From an uncultured Oscillibacter sp. (GTDB lineage Bacteria; Bacillota; Clostridia; Oscillospirales; Oscillospiraceae): a stretch of DNA of 64,000 nt. Position 1 is the stretch's first letter. Each line of letters opens with the position of its first letter. Position numbers and translations under genes: made by a program. Positions 7,213 through 15,223 of the stretch are shown here, one piece after another. The stretch spans positions 14,037-78,036 of the forward strand of contig CAJUMX010000016.1 of NCBI GenBank assembly GCA_910587705.1, in the 5' to 3' direction. The notes below the pieces were generated by a model that had not been told where the DNA came from, searched no databases, and saw only the letters and a list, made by a program, of their open reading frames with translations.

Positions 7213-8210
7213 ATGCCCACATATTACCCCATTGATGAAGCAGCCGCCCGGCGGGCTAAGGAGATGAACAGCTTTTCGACTACAAACCCGGCAGCGCCAC
7301 GGAAAGCTACCGGCAATCCGTTGACGAAGCCGCCGCCATTGCCGAAGCCCAGAAAGCCCGGGTGGACCCCATGTACCACGAAAAGATTGACCGCCTCCTG
7401 GACGTCTACGCCCGAAAGCTTGCGGAGAACATCAACCAAAGCCACGCCATCGCCGCCCGCTGCCCCTCTATCCTGATCGCCGGTCCCGCCAATTTCCCTG
7501 TGCGGAAAAAAGAAAAGCAAGACCAGGCCGCTGACGCCAATATGGCGGAGTGGAATCGCATCCACGGCCTCCTGGATAAAATCCGGGGCGTCGGGACAGG
7601 CGGTATCAGCAGCGATGATGAGAACGCGCTCCAGAAGCTCCGGGAGAAGCTCGCCCGGCACGAGCGCGAACAAGAGATGATGAAGGTTGTCAACGCTTTT
7701 TACCGCAAGTATGGAACCCTCGACGGCTGTCCCCTTCTCTCAGCGGAGGATGCTGAGAACATAAAAGCGGCCATGGCCCGGGATTGGAGGGCAGCGCCTA
7801 AGCCCTATGAACGCTACCGTTTGAGCAACAACAACCAGACGATTCGCAGCATCAAGGCCCGAATCGCGGAACTAGAGGCAAAGCAGAGCTCTCCCGCCCC
7901 GGAGGGCTGGTCCTTTGATGGCGGCAGGGTGGTCATGAATCAGGGAGAAAACCGCATTCAAATCCAGTTTGACGATAAGCCCGACGCCGGTGTCCGCTCC
8001 CAGCTGATGCACGCCGGTTTCCGCTGGGCCCCCAGCCAGGGCGCGTGGCAGAGGATGTTGAACCAGAACGGCATTTACGCCGCCAAAACCGTCACGGAAA
8101 AATGGATGACACCCGCAGAGCAGGCGGAAAGCTCAACGGAACAAGTGTTGGACGAGGAGCCGAGTTCGGAAGAACCGGCTCTTTTTTCATATCCCCAGCA
8201 ATCCATGTGA
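7213..8210 (+). pseudogene. Conjugative-element accessory gene, frameshifted
   Basis: AAAAAGGAGTTGAACCT precedes an ATG opening MPTYYPIDEAAARRAKEMNS. At about 7278 the sensible reading jumps frame and continues (DYKPGSATESYRQSVDEAA, then through 7362-8210) to a normal stop. A one-base deletion therefore splits a protein of about 330 residues. The C-terminal part (IQFDDKPDAGVRSQLMHAGF, RWAPSQGAWQRMLNQNG) is typical of accessory proteins of gut Firmicutes ICEs. The precise function is unknown to me. The alternative is expression of the long 282-residue downstream ORF from an internal start. Confidence 0.6.
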
Positions 8211-8261
8211 GCCCGGCAAAAAGGGCGCTAACATATTCTGAGACGAAAAGAGGTTGATAAG

Positions 8262-8993
8262 ATGGCGTCTGCCGCAAAAACAAGCACGAATTATCTGAAG
8301 GAACTCAGCATCCAGCTCAGGAGCCAGGAATTCACCGTGCGCCCTGGAGAATCCGGTGATATTGATGTGGAGTATGAGGGAGCGACGCTGTGCCGGATCA
8401 ACGACCGTGGGAATCTTGGGTGCTTCGCGGAGAAGATTGCCGGAAAAGAGATCGTCCTCGGCCGCATCCGTGAGACAGCCCGGAGCACGCGGGAGTACAT
8501 GACCTTGCTGGAACAGGCCCCGCCCCTGGCGGCCGAAGAACTCAGCGAAGGTTTCCAGCTTCTGGCGGAGTTCAACGGCACCGTCCTCGCCGGGCATATG
8601 ACTCAATACGGAGCGCAGTTCGTCACCTGGGAATGGGTACATAACAAAACCGCACTGTGGCAAGGCCACTACTATGGCGCCAGAGGTGACTCCGGCGGCT
8701 ATCAAGCCGCCAAGCGAGACTTCTCCGTCCGCTCCGGCCTAATCCCATCCAGCGCCCTCTTCGCCCCTGAACAGCTGACGGAGATCTATCGCTGCATCCA
8801 CGAAACCCTGGAGAATACCGCCCCCATCCCGGATGATCGGCGAAAGCTCCTGGAGAGCGCCGCCGGCCAGATCGAAAATTTTGTTCCTGATTTGGATGAG
8901 CGGGTCAGCCTCTCCTGCCAAAAAGAGCAGGAGCTTGCGCGTGAACTGGACGCTGCGGACAGCCCGGCTGAGGGCTGGATGGAACTCAGCTAA
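8262..8993 (+). CDS. Conserved mobile-element protein of unknown function (243 aa)
   Basis: A soluble 243-residue protein with no signal peptide or membrane segment, rich in Glu and Leu and largely helical in its C-terminal half. An AAAAGAGG ribosome binding site precedes the ATG by about 7 bases. It sits 51 bases after the frameshifted ICE gene and before two small ICE-type ORFs, so it probably belongs to the same decayed conjugative element. I do not recognise a domain. The reading frame is intact. Confidence 0.6.
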   Translation: MASAAKTSTNYLKELSIQLRSQEFTVRPGESGDIDVEYEGATLCRINDRGNLGCFAEKIAGKEIVLGRIRETARSTREYMTLLEQAPPLAAEELSEGFQLLAEFNGTVLAGHMTQYGAQFVTWEWVHNKTALWQGHYYGARGDSGGYQAAKRDFSVRSGLIPSSALFAPEQLTEIYRCIHETLENTAPIPDDRRKLLESAAGQIENFVPDLDERVSLSCQKEQELARELDAADSPAEGWMELS

Positions 8994-9066
8994 CCCCAGA
9001 AATTACAAGGCCGTTTCCCGAGGGGGGACGGCAGCTCCCTTCAGGAAGCGCCGGAAGGGAACTACG

Positions 9067-9228
9067 ATGAAATATTTTATGGCGGATACTCCTTTCGCTG
9101 CTCTGGAACGGATGATGATGGACCCGTCCAGGCGTTGTGACAGCGGTAAGCTCAAGGTTTGCCGCAAAAAAAAACAGCTCCTCCCGCGCGGAGGAGCGGA
9201 AAGGAGCGCAAATGAGCCATGTGATTAA
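9067..9228 (+). CDS. Small ICE-type protein, possibly frameshifted (53 aa)
   Basis: The ORF starts MKYFMADTPFAALERMMMDP, an opening I associate with a small protein of Firmicutes ICEs. GGAAGGGAACTACG precedes the ATG. After residue 33 the frame crosses a run of nine A (9166-9174), and the remaining residues look like out-of-frame translation of the next gene's leader, so the C-terminus may be shifted. It overlaps the next gene start by 17 bases. Function unknown. Confidence 0.4.
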   Translation: MKYFMADTPFAALERMMMDPSRRCDSGKLKVCRKKKQLLPRGGAERSANEPCD

Positions 9229-9561
9229 AGCGGTACTGCGTAACCCCTCGCACCCGGAATACGGTCAAATCACCATCCCCTTCCCCATCCCGCTGTATGA
9301 GTACGACCAGACCATTGAGATGCTCCAGGCAATCGAATTGGGCTTTTCCATAAATCGTGACTCCATGGTGGATGAGGTGGAAAGCCCTTACAAGCCGCTG
9401 GCTCTTCTCAAGAATACCATGGTCAACGTGGACCAGCTGGACTATTTAGCGAAGCGGCTGGCGGGCTTTTGCGCGGAAGAAACCAGCCAGTTTCAGGCTA
9501 TGGCCTATCACCTAAACCTACGCGATATCAAGGATCTCATCAACCTGACGTTCTGCTGTCA
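9212..9561 (+). pseudogene. ICE accessory protein (ArdA/YodL-type group), cut by att site
   Basis: A good ribosome binding site (AAAGGAG) precedes MSHVIKAVLRNPSHPEYGQ. Conserved-looking stretches follow (TIPFPIPLYEYDQTIEMLQA, VNVDQLDYLAKRL, SQFQAMAYHL, INLTFCCQ). This is the N-terminal two thirds of a protein common on Tn1549-like elements and often labelled antirestriction-like; that label is uncertain. Homology ends at FCCQ (about 9560), exactly where the 45-bp tRNA-Arg core begins. The gene was therefore truncated by the recombination that created this junction. Confidence 0.55.
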
Positions 9562-9606
9562 GGTACGCCCTGAGGGATTCGAACCCCCGGCCTTCTGGTC
9601 CGTAGC
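9562..9606 (-). repeat. attL: 45-bp tRNA-Arg 3' core
   Basis: Identical over 45 bases to 18982-19026 and in the same orientation. To the right it continues TTGTCTG, shared with the inverted copy at 6739-6745, which is therefore element-side sequence. To the left it abuts the truncated ICE gene. Confidence 0.8.
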
Positions 9607-9721
9607 TTGTCTGTGGAATGGTGACGACTTCTTTCAGCCTTGTTTGGCACTGTTTTTTCGACTGGTGATGTCTCTCACTTCACATCCGCTCCGTTTGTTT
9701 CGCAGGAAAATTTTCTGTTCT

Positions 9722-9739
9722 GGGTCAGATTATGGGTCA
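9722..9739 (+). promoter_or_regulatory. Integrase arm-type repeat, left end
   Basis: GGGTCA-GATTAT-GGGTCA, 116 bases inside the attL core. The surrounding bases (GCAGGAAAATTTTCTGTTCT) match the 6600s copy with few changes, showing that both left ends share ancestry. Confidence 0.55.
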
Positions 9740-9772
9740 ACGGGCACCGAGCCCGTGCGTTTATGTACCCCC

Positions 9773-11152
9773 TTATTCCACAGGCATCTCCCAGCCCGGG
9801 AACAGCTCGGAGAAATGCGGGAGCGGAACCCGGTTCCCGTCTGTGTCTATCGTAAAGGCGTTGTATCCGTCCGCCACCCAGCTGGTGCTGTTGATGATGA
9901 GCTTGCGGGCCTCCAGGATTTTGGACTGCTCCTCTTTGGAAGCGGTTTTCAGATCCCGGTAGGCAATCTTTTTCGCCTCGGCCAGTTTCTGCTCCCGTTC
10001 CGCCGGGCCCTCATCGCCAGATTTCTCGGCCTGGGTGCTCCCGCCTTTTCCCTGATTGGTGTCGGGAGTCCCGCCGGAAATTAGAATGGCCGGTTCCTTC
10101 TCTAGGCACGTCAGCTTGCTGAGGTCTACCCGAATGTCGCCCAGGCTCACCGCCGTCACGTCGGCGGGGTCCAGGAGTCCGGGATGGGAATTGCTGACGA
10201 GCCCCTGGGCGTTTGCCATGTCCTTCAGAGCATCAAACGCCATGCTCTCTCCGGTACCCGCCGCCTCCACAAATTTGCCGTTCTTCGTCCAGACACCGGT
10301 CAAGTGAATGGGCTCCAGCTGCTGGCTGGTAGTGTCTTCCCGCTTGGCCTCGTATGCCAGCTTTGCCCCGAAGGTGGTCACGGTGATTTCTTTTATCTCA
10401 ATGGGAATCCCGTTTACGGTGACATCCACCGGGCCTTTGTAGAGCCGGGGCTGAAGATGCTTTGTGAGGGTGAAGGTGAAGTCATAGGGTCCGGAAAGGG
10501 TAAAGACGGGTTTATAGCCCTCATCAGGCTTCGTCCAGTAAATATCTCCCTTTTGGTAAATGACCAGGTTTTCCAGATGCACGGTCAGCTCTGGCTGCTC
10601 CACGTAATCCAAGCCGGAAACCGTCATCATCAAGGTTTCCTTCCCGCCGCTTCGAATCAGCTGGAACCGGTGCATCAGCCGGGGCTCTCCCCGGTTCAGT
10701 TGGGATTGGACCTCCGCGTCCCGTTCCGCCTGGGTGGAGGGCTTATTGAGAACCCCCGCCTCCGTCAGTATTTTCTCTACGGCTTCCTCGTGTTCGGAGA
10801 GGTAAACCCTTCGCTGGTCCTCCGGCATGGTAATCTGGCTGGAATCGCGGTTCAGAGTGGTCCCGCTGGGGATGTCCTTGGGGATGTCGGCTCCCTGGAT
10901 TTCAAAGGAGAGCTGCAAAAGGCTGCCGTTCCAGACTGCCCCCTCCAGGGTGAGGGTCACACCGTTTACTGTCTGGCTCTGGCCAAGGACCGTGCCGGCG
11001 GAGGCCAGCGCTTCCTTGGCTTTTATCTGGCTTCCGGCAGCGCTGAGGAGCCAATCGGAGAACTGAGCCGGTTCCGAGTAAGCGAGGGCGGAGGTACACA
11101 GCGCCAGCGCAGTTGCGGCGGCCAGCAAAAGGGATACAATTCGTTTTTTCAT
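9773..11152 (-). CDS. Secreted protein related to anti-sigma ectodomain (459 aa)
   Basis: The start at 11152 is set by GAAAGGAAGG before MKKRIVSLLLAAATALALC, a clear Sec signal peptide ending near ALAYS. The mature part matches the outside domain of the anti-sigma factor at 2699-3994 (GVTLTLEGAVWNGSLLQLSF; GPYDFTFTLTKHLQPRLY) but has no cytoplasmic or membrane segment. It also has an extra C-terminal region with a charged coiled-coil-like stretch (EREQKLAEAKKIAYRDLKTA). It lies downstream of the minus-strand sigma/anti-sigma pair and has its own copy of the ECF promoter motif (11213-11236). It could be a sigma-controlled surface protein or a soluble competitor for the signal; both ideas are inference. 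Confidence 0.7.
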   Translation of the reverse strand: MKKRIVSLLLAAATALALCTSALAYSEPAQFSDWLLSAAGSQIKAKEALASAGTVLGQSQTVNGVTLTLEGAVWNGSLLQLSFEIQGADIPKDIPSGTTLNRDSSQITMPEDQRRVYLSEHEEAVEKILTEAGVLNKPSTQAERDAEVQSQLNRGEPRLMHRFQLIRSGGKETLMMTVSGLDYVEQPELTVHLENLVIYQKGDIYWTKPDEGYKPVFTLSGPYDFTFTLTKHLQPRLYKGPVDVTVNGIPIEIKEITVTTFGAKLAYEAKREDTTSQQLEPIHLTGVWTKNGKFVEAAGTGESMAFDALKDMANAQGLVSNSHPGLLDPADVTAVSLGDIRVDLSKLTCLEKEPAILISGGTPDTNQGKGGSTQAEKSGDEGPAEREQKLAEAKKIAYRDLKTASKEEQSKILEARKLIINSTSWVADGYNAFTIDTDGNRVPLPHFSELFPGWEMPVE

Positions 11153-11212
11153 AATGACCTTCCTTTCTGATTCGGCGGAAAGGAGATGCCCTCCCCGCCC
11201 CGTTCTATCAGG

Positions 11213-11236
11213 TAAACGGAGGGGGAGGGCAAAGTA
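11213..11236 (-). promoter_or_regulatory. ECF promoter motif before the secreted-protein gene
   Basis: On the minus strand TACTTT-N13-GTTTA, 61 bases before the ATG at 11152. The 30-base block around it is the same as at 12956-12979, which suggests that the sigma factor separately drives the secreted protein. Confidence 0.55.
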
Positions 11237-11262
11237 CCACAAAATTTTGAGAAATTTTCCGA

Positions 11263-12390
11263 TTATTTTTCCGACCCCTGCTCCAGGGGAATCTCCACGT
11301 CTCCCCACAGCACGGCCTCCGCCTGGCTGAGGTCCACGGGTTTCGCGAAGTCTACCGACGCTGTGCAGCCCGAGCCCATGTCCCCCATGGTCAGCTGCCC
11401 CAAGGCCGCTTCCACCTCACTGCCATCCCGCATCCGCAGGGCCACCCGGACCCGGGGCCAGGGGTCCTCGCCGTCCAGCCGGTACTTCCACCAGACGCCC
11501 AGGGGCGAGACGCTCATGGACAGCAGGGTCATGGTTTTTCCACCGTCCGTCATCGCCAGACCCTCAACGTCGGGCTCCAGCAGCTGGTCCCGGTTCAGGT
11601 CCTCCGGGATGGGAAATTCCCAGGAATCCGTGGGGCCCGCTTCCGAGTCCCAGCCGCCGAATACCGTCTCCTGCTCCCCGTCCGGCGTGTATCGGTAAAG
11701 GGCCCGAACGAGGTAGGAGCAGCCGCCGATGTCGAAGGACGTCGTTGTCTCCGCCACGCCCACCAGTATGTTGGGCTCCCTGGTCCCGGCCTCCAGCACA
11801 GTGAAGCCCCCGGAGCACCCAAGCATCTCCGTGCGCCTCTCCTCGGGCACCCGCATCCCGTCGAAAAGCTGGTATGTTTCGTCCGGGCGGAACACAGTTC
11901 CCTCCGGGGCTCGAATCTCCAGAATTAGATAAAGCCGGTTTTTCGCGCCCAGGAGCCGCAGGGGCGTGATGGTCACGCCGTCATGCTCCACCGGCGGGGG
12001 CAGGAGGCTTTCCGCCGTTGTCTTCGTCGTTTCCGGTTTCCCGGTCTTTTCGCCGCTGAGCTCCATATCGCCGACAATTTCCTGCTGGCGCTGGTCCAGC
12101 CCGCCGAAGTAGGTGACCCACAGGGAGACGGCGGCGGCCGCCGCCGCTGTGATGAGAAGGAGGACCGCGATGGCCACGGCGATACCCCGGGGGATTTTCC
12201 TCCGGCGGGGCGCGGGCCGGGTCTGCCGCCTTTCCCATTCCTGAGGGGCCGACAGCAGGCGCATCCGCTCCCGGAGATACCGGGGGGAGAAGTCCGGCTC
12301 TTTGGCCTCCACGCTTCGGAGGACCCGCCCATACTGCTCCAGGTTGGCGTCCATCAGCCCCTGGCGCAAGAGCATATCAAACTGCGTCAT
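11263..12390 (-). CDS. Membrane anti-sigma factor of the element's ECF sigma (375 aa)
   Basis: Residues 1-65 are a cytoplasmic sigma-binding-type region (FDMLLRQGLMDANLEQY, FSPRYLRERMRLL) paralogous to the one at 2699. A basic stretch and one membrane helix (68-91) follow, then an outside domain of about 280 residues. This outside domain differs from that of the 2699 protein, so the two systems probably sense different things with the same inner machinery. The ATG overlaps the sigma gene end by 14 bases, the same overlap as in the other module. No enzymatic motif is seen. The assignment as anti-sigma factor rests on topology and gene order. Confidence 0.75.
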   Translation of the reverse strand: MTQFDMLLRQGLMDANLEQYGRVLRSVEAKEPDFSPRYLRERMRLLSAPQEWERRQTRPAPRRRKIPRGIAVAIAVLLLITAAAAAAVSLWVTYFGGLDQRQQEIVGDMELSGEKTGKPETTKTTAESLLPPPVEHDGVTITPLRLLGAKNRLYLILEIRAPEGTVFRPDETYQLFDGMRVPEERRTEMLGCSGGFTVLEAGTREPNILVGVAETTTSFDIGGCSYLVRALYRYTPDGEQETVFGGWDSEAGPTDSWEFPIPEDLNRDQLLEPDVEGLAMTDGGKTMTLLSMSVSPLGVWWKYRLDGEDPWPRVRVALRMRDGSEVEAALGQLTMGDMGSGCTASVDFAKPVDLSQAEAVLWGDVEIPLEQGSEK

Positions 12391-12910
12391 AGGTGTACCC
12401 CTCCTTTTCCAGGTGCTCTTTCAGCATGGCCCTGCCCCGCAGGACCCGCATGGACACCGTGGACTCGGTGATGTGGAGCCGCCGGGCGATCTCCCGATTG
12501 GTCTGCTCCTCCACGCACTTGAGTTCCAGGACCCGGCGGTAATGTTCCGGCAGGGAGCGGATCAGGGAGATCAAATAGCGGTATTCCTCCTGGCCGTCCT
12601 CCCTGGCGGGCGGATCCCAGTCCTCTGGGAGGGCGGCGGTCCGCCGCTCCGAGCGGAGAATGTCCAGGGCGCAGTTTTTGGCCACGGTGACGGTGTAGCC
12701 CTCCGTCTCCTTCCAAGGCAGGGCGGAGATGCGTTCCCAGTTCTGTACCAGCTTGAGCCAGGTCTGCTGGGCGGCGTCCTCCGCCTGGGTGGGGTTTCCC
12801 AGGATGTGGAGGGCCACCGCGTAGATTTTCTTTTCGTGAGCCTCAAAAAGCCGCGTGAACCGCCGCTGGTCCTGTTCGGTTTCCAGCATGGCCAGGCAGA
12901 TCGCAAGCAT
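12377..12910 (-). CDS. ECF-type sigma factor carried by the element (177 aa)
   Basis: The start at 12910 is chosen from AAAAGGAGGAGACCTTTT directly before MLAICLAMLETEQDQRRF; the longer upstream frame has no ribosome binding site. Region 2 (LHILGNPTQAEDAAQQTW) and region 4 (TNREIARRLHITESTVSMRV) are clear. It has the same length as the sigma factor at 2179, with high similarity. An ECF promoter motif lies 46 bases upstream, suggesting positive autoregulation, and a coupled anti-sigma gene follows. It is cargo of a mobilizable element, so transfer would give the recipient a complete signal-responsive switch. Confidence 0.85.
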   Translation of the reverse strand: MLAICLAMLETEQDQRRFTRLFEAHEKKIYAVALHILGNPTQAEDAAQQTWLKLVQNWERISALPWKETEGYTVTVAKNCALDILRSERRTAALPEDWDPPAREDGQEEYRYLISLIRSLPEHYRRVLELKCVEEQTNREIARRLHITESTVSMRVLRGRAMLKEHLEKEGYTYDAV

Positions 12911-12955
12911 AAAAGGTCTCCTCCTTTTCGGTTGAATTGGCGCCGATTCACTAAG

Positions 12956-12979
12956 TAAACGGAGGGGGAGGGCAAAGTA
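12956..12979 (-). promoter_or_regulatory. ECF promoter motif of the element's sigma operon
   Basis: TACTTT-N13-GTTTA on the minus strand inside a conserved block GTGGTACTTTGCCCTCCCC. The same block recurs at 11236 and, with one base less in the spacer, at 1951. Confidence 0.55.
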
Positions 12980-13070
12980 CCACGGCCGAAGAAAAAAATT
13001 TTTTCCGCATAACGGCAATGGCCGAGTCATTTAAAAACTGCGCCGCAATAAACAAAGAATAAGCCCTTAC

Positions 13071-14147
13071 TCAGAACTCCTCAAATCGGCGCTTCAATTC
13101 CTCATCCGTCAGCTCCCCGCGCTCGGAGCGCTCCAGCAGCTCCTGTGCTTTCGCCACGGCGGCATTCCACTCATCCACACTGATCTTCCCTCTCTGCTTT
13201 CGAGCCTTCAATCGGTTGTAGGTCCGGTCATACTCCTTCCGGGCCGGAGTGCGGTTCGCTTTTCCAAGAGCCTCCTTACGGTGAGCGCCCACCTTCCGGC
13301 AGGTGCGCTCCAGCTCGCCGGGAGCGACGTTGTTGCAGTAGCACGTGTTGTACCCGGCGGTCAGCAGGAAGTACCGTCCGCAGTTGTGGCACTGCCTTGG
13401 CGCGTTGCCCAGGGCCAGGCCCCGATAAAACTCTGTCCGTAAAAAGTCCGTCAGGCTGTTGAACGTCGACTTCTCCGCCACGAAGACCCTGCCCTCCTCA
13501 GTAGGATGCATCATGGGTACGAAGTCCACCTCCAAAGGAAAGCTCTGCTCAAACTCATCGTTGAAAATGTGCGCACCGATAGAAAGCATATCGGAGTAGA
13601 AGCGGGAGTATGCCTGGGCGTAGGCGTCGCTGGTCCTCCGCTTCAGCGGCTCGAAATACGTCCTCGTCATCTCCATGATCTGTAGGCGGAAGGTGCGGAT
13701 AGAATCTGCGAAGCAGGCGAGCCCAGCCATCATCCCCTGATATATGGCGTACCCTTCGGAAGATGGGTCCCGCACCTGCGCCCATTTCTCCCTGTCCGCC
13801 ATGAGCCGCCGGAAGGTATGGAAGCAGCACGCCTTATCCATTTTCAGATCACGGTAGACCGGCAAAGCAAATATGAGTTCCCAGACAGCGTTCAGCCGTT
13901 CCTGCGCAAGGGCGGCGGCGCTGTCTGTTTTTTCTGTGGGCAGCTTCCGAGCGGCGGGGATGAACAGTCTGACCCGCCGGTCGATCTCGTCCAGGATCGA
14001 CTCGTCCAGATTCATGACGTCGATGCAGCACTGTCCTATGGAGTAGTCCTTCTTGCCCGCGAACACCCGGTCGCCGTAGAAGAATACGGTGAACTGGTCG
14101 TAGGTGTAGGTGTAGTCCAGTTCGATGCGCAGCTGTTCCTCTGCCAT
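13071..14147 (-). CDS. DUF6076-like protein with zinc-binding C-terminal motif (358 aa)
   Basis: A soluble protein with an AGGAGGAAAACAGTC ribosome binding site before the ATG. The N-terminal 250 residues are helical and unrecognised. Near residue 255 comes a cysteine cluster, QCHNCGRYFLLTAGYNTCYC, likely a zinc site. A strongly basic stretch (about 285-325) and an acidic tail (LTDEELKRRFEEF) follow. The layout matches proteins annotated as DUF6076, frequent on clostridial mobile elements; this is from memory of the family, not a search. It lies divergent from the excisionase-like gene, the usual place for an element-control gene. Confidence 0.55.
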   Translation of the reverse strand: MAEEQLRIELDYTYTYDQFTVFFYGDRVFAGKKDYSIGQCCIDVMNLDESILDEIDRRVRLFIPAARKLPTEKTDSAAALAQERLNAVWELIFALPVYRDLKMDKACCFHTFRRLMADREKWAQVRDPSSEGYAIYQGMMAGLACFADSIRTFRLQIMEMTRTYFEPLKRRTSDAYAQAYSRFYSDMLSIGAHIFNDEFEQSFPLEVDFVPMMHPTEEGRVFVAEKSTFNSLTDFLRTEFYRGLALGNAPRQCHNCGRYFLLTAGYNTCYCNNVAPGELERTCRKVGAHRKEALGKANRTPARKEYDRTYNRLKARKQRGKISVDEWNAAVAKAQELLERSERGELTDEELKRRFEEF

Positions 14148-14285
14148 GACTGTTTTCCTCCTGTATCCGATAGAGATTTGGGATTTGCCTGTTCTGGCCC
14201 AGAGCTATTGAAAACCGCGGCTCGTAGTGTTACCCTCATCGTATCAGATGGATAAATAAAAAGCAATCACAGGGAGGTGACAGAG

Positions 14286-14495
14286 ATGAAAGAATCTGTC
14301 TACAAGAGCTACGAGGAACTGCCGCTATTTCTCAACGCAAGGATAGTGGCGCAGGTGTTGGGTATCGCTCCATCCAGCGCCTACGAGCTGATGCATGAAT
14401 CAAATTTCCCCGTCTTGAAAGTTGGCAGCAGGATGGTGGTGCCCAAGGAGAAGTTCATCCAGTGGATGGAGCGGAACACGGGAGGTGACAGCTGA
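14286..14495 (+). CDS. Excisionase-like helix-turn-helix protein (69 aa)
   Basis: A small protein with a winged helix-turn-helix of the excisionase (MerR-like) type: FLNARIVAQVLGIAPSSAY, then FPVLKVGSRMVVPKEKFIQW. A GTG lies at 14277, but GGGAGGTG is better placed for the ATG at 14286. The stop overlaps the next start by one base (TGATG). Such proteins bend DNA at att sites and direct integrase toward excision, which fits its place on this element. Regulation of the following genes is an alternative role. Confidence 0.7.
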   Translation: MKESVYKSYEELPLFLNARIVAQVLGIAPSSAYELMHESNFPVLKVGSRMVVPKEKFIQWMERNTGGDS

Positions 14496-14920
14496 TGCTC
14501 TGGCAGTACACAAAACGAGATGCGGTCAAGAACTTTTTCCCTCTGCCCAACGAGATTTTTTCTCTGGGTCTGTCCTCCAGCACGCTGGCGGTCTACTCCT
14601 ACCTGCTCTACTGTGAGGACCGCAAGACCTACCAGTGCTATCCGAGCTGCCATTCCATTGGCAAGGCCGTCCACATGAGCGTCAACACCGTGCGGAAGTA
14701 TGTTGCGGAGCTAGAGGGCCGAGGGCTAATCATCACAGAGCCAACGTCCATCATCACAAGAGATGGCCGCAAGCACAACGGTACTCTGCGCTACACCATC
14801 CTGCCGATCCAAAACGCAGTGGACCTCTACAACCAACGACAACTCTGGCGGCTGGAGGAAACAGTTGAGCAGATGCGTGTCAGCAAGAAGCTGGAGGGTA
14901 ATGATGAACACCCAGCGTGA
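14495..14920 (+). CDS. Helix-turn-helix protein, replication-initiator type (141 aa)
   Basis: Begins MLWQYTKRDAVKNFFPLPNE and carries an HTH_36-type winged helix (LAVYSYLLYCEDRKTYQCYP, IGKAVHMSVNTVRKYVAELE), as found in small replication or plasmid-control proteins of Firmicutes elements. It is translationally coupled to the excisionase-like gene by a one-base overlap. The C-terminal 40 residues are charged and helical. It probably controls element transcription or assists replication after excision; the sequence does not decide which. Confidence 0.6.
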   Translation: MLWQYTKRDAVKNFFPLPNEIFSLGLSSSTLAVYSYLLYCEDRKTYQCYPSCHSIGKAVHMSVNTVRKYVAELEGRGLIITEPTSIITRDGRKHNGTLRYTILPIQNAVDLYNQRQLWRLEETVEQMRVSKKLEGNDEHPA

Positions 14921-15223
14921 GCGCCTGTGATCCGCCGTGTGCGATTTGTCCATCAAGGGCAGGGCAGAACCCCTGGGGGAAGTTCCGCACCAAAACACGG
15001 CGATTTACGAGAGACGAAAGGAAAGCAGGAGAAAGCCCCGGCGCTTTCCGTGCGCCAGGGCGGGTACTTCTGCCCGCAGTGCGGGCAGTTGCGGGGACGG
15101 GAGCCGACGCTTTTTTGACGGATGGGAGAACCGATTGACGCTGATATTTTCGGAAGTGCCCTTAAATCCCATTGTTGGTGGCTTCCGCATGACGCTAATT
15201 CAAAATAAGGAGGAGATTTCGGT
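14921..15223 (+). other. Spacer before mobilization genes; possible oriT region
   Basis: No well-supported gene. One short frame (14927-15118) encodes GYFCPQCGQL, a zinc-ribbon-like piece, but has a poor start. The same bases form a perfect inverted repeat, CTGCCCGC-AGT-GCGGGCAG (15070-15088). Origins of transfer often lie just upstream of relaxosome genes, so this is the best place to look for oriT; the nic site is not identifiable by eye. Confidence 0.35.

Noticed and set aside
9137..10084. 315-residue plus-strand ORF joining the ICE gene to element sequence
   Set aside because: Only the first 117 residues after 9212 are gene-like. The rest is translation of the tRNA core, the element end and the antisense of the secreted-protein gene.
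15070..15088. Perfect inverted repeat CTGCCCGC-AGT-GCGGGCAG as the oriT nic region
   Set aside because: Position before the relaxosome gene fits, but the same bases encode a CPQCGQ-like stretch in one frame and no nic-type consensus is visible. It is mentioned as a candidate only.
14927..15118. Zinc-ribbon-like small ORF (GYFCPQCGQL)
   Set aside because: The weak GTG start and the alternative frames are equally open. The N-terminal 45 residues look non-coding. It could be a decayed cysteine-rich KTR-type gene, but support is insufficient.
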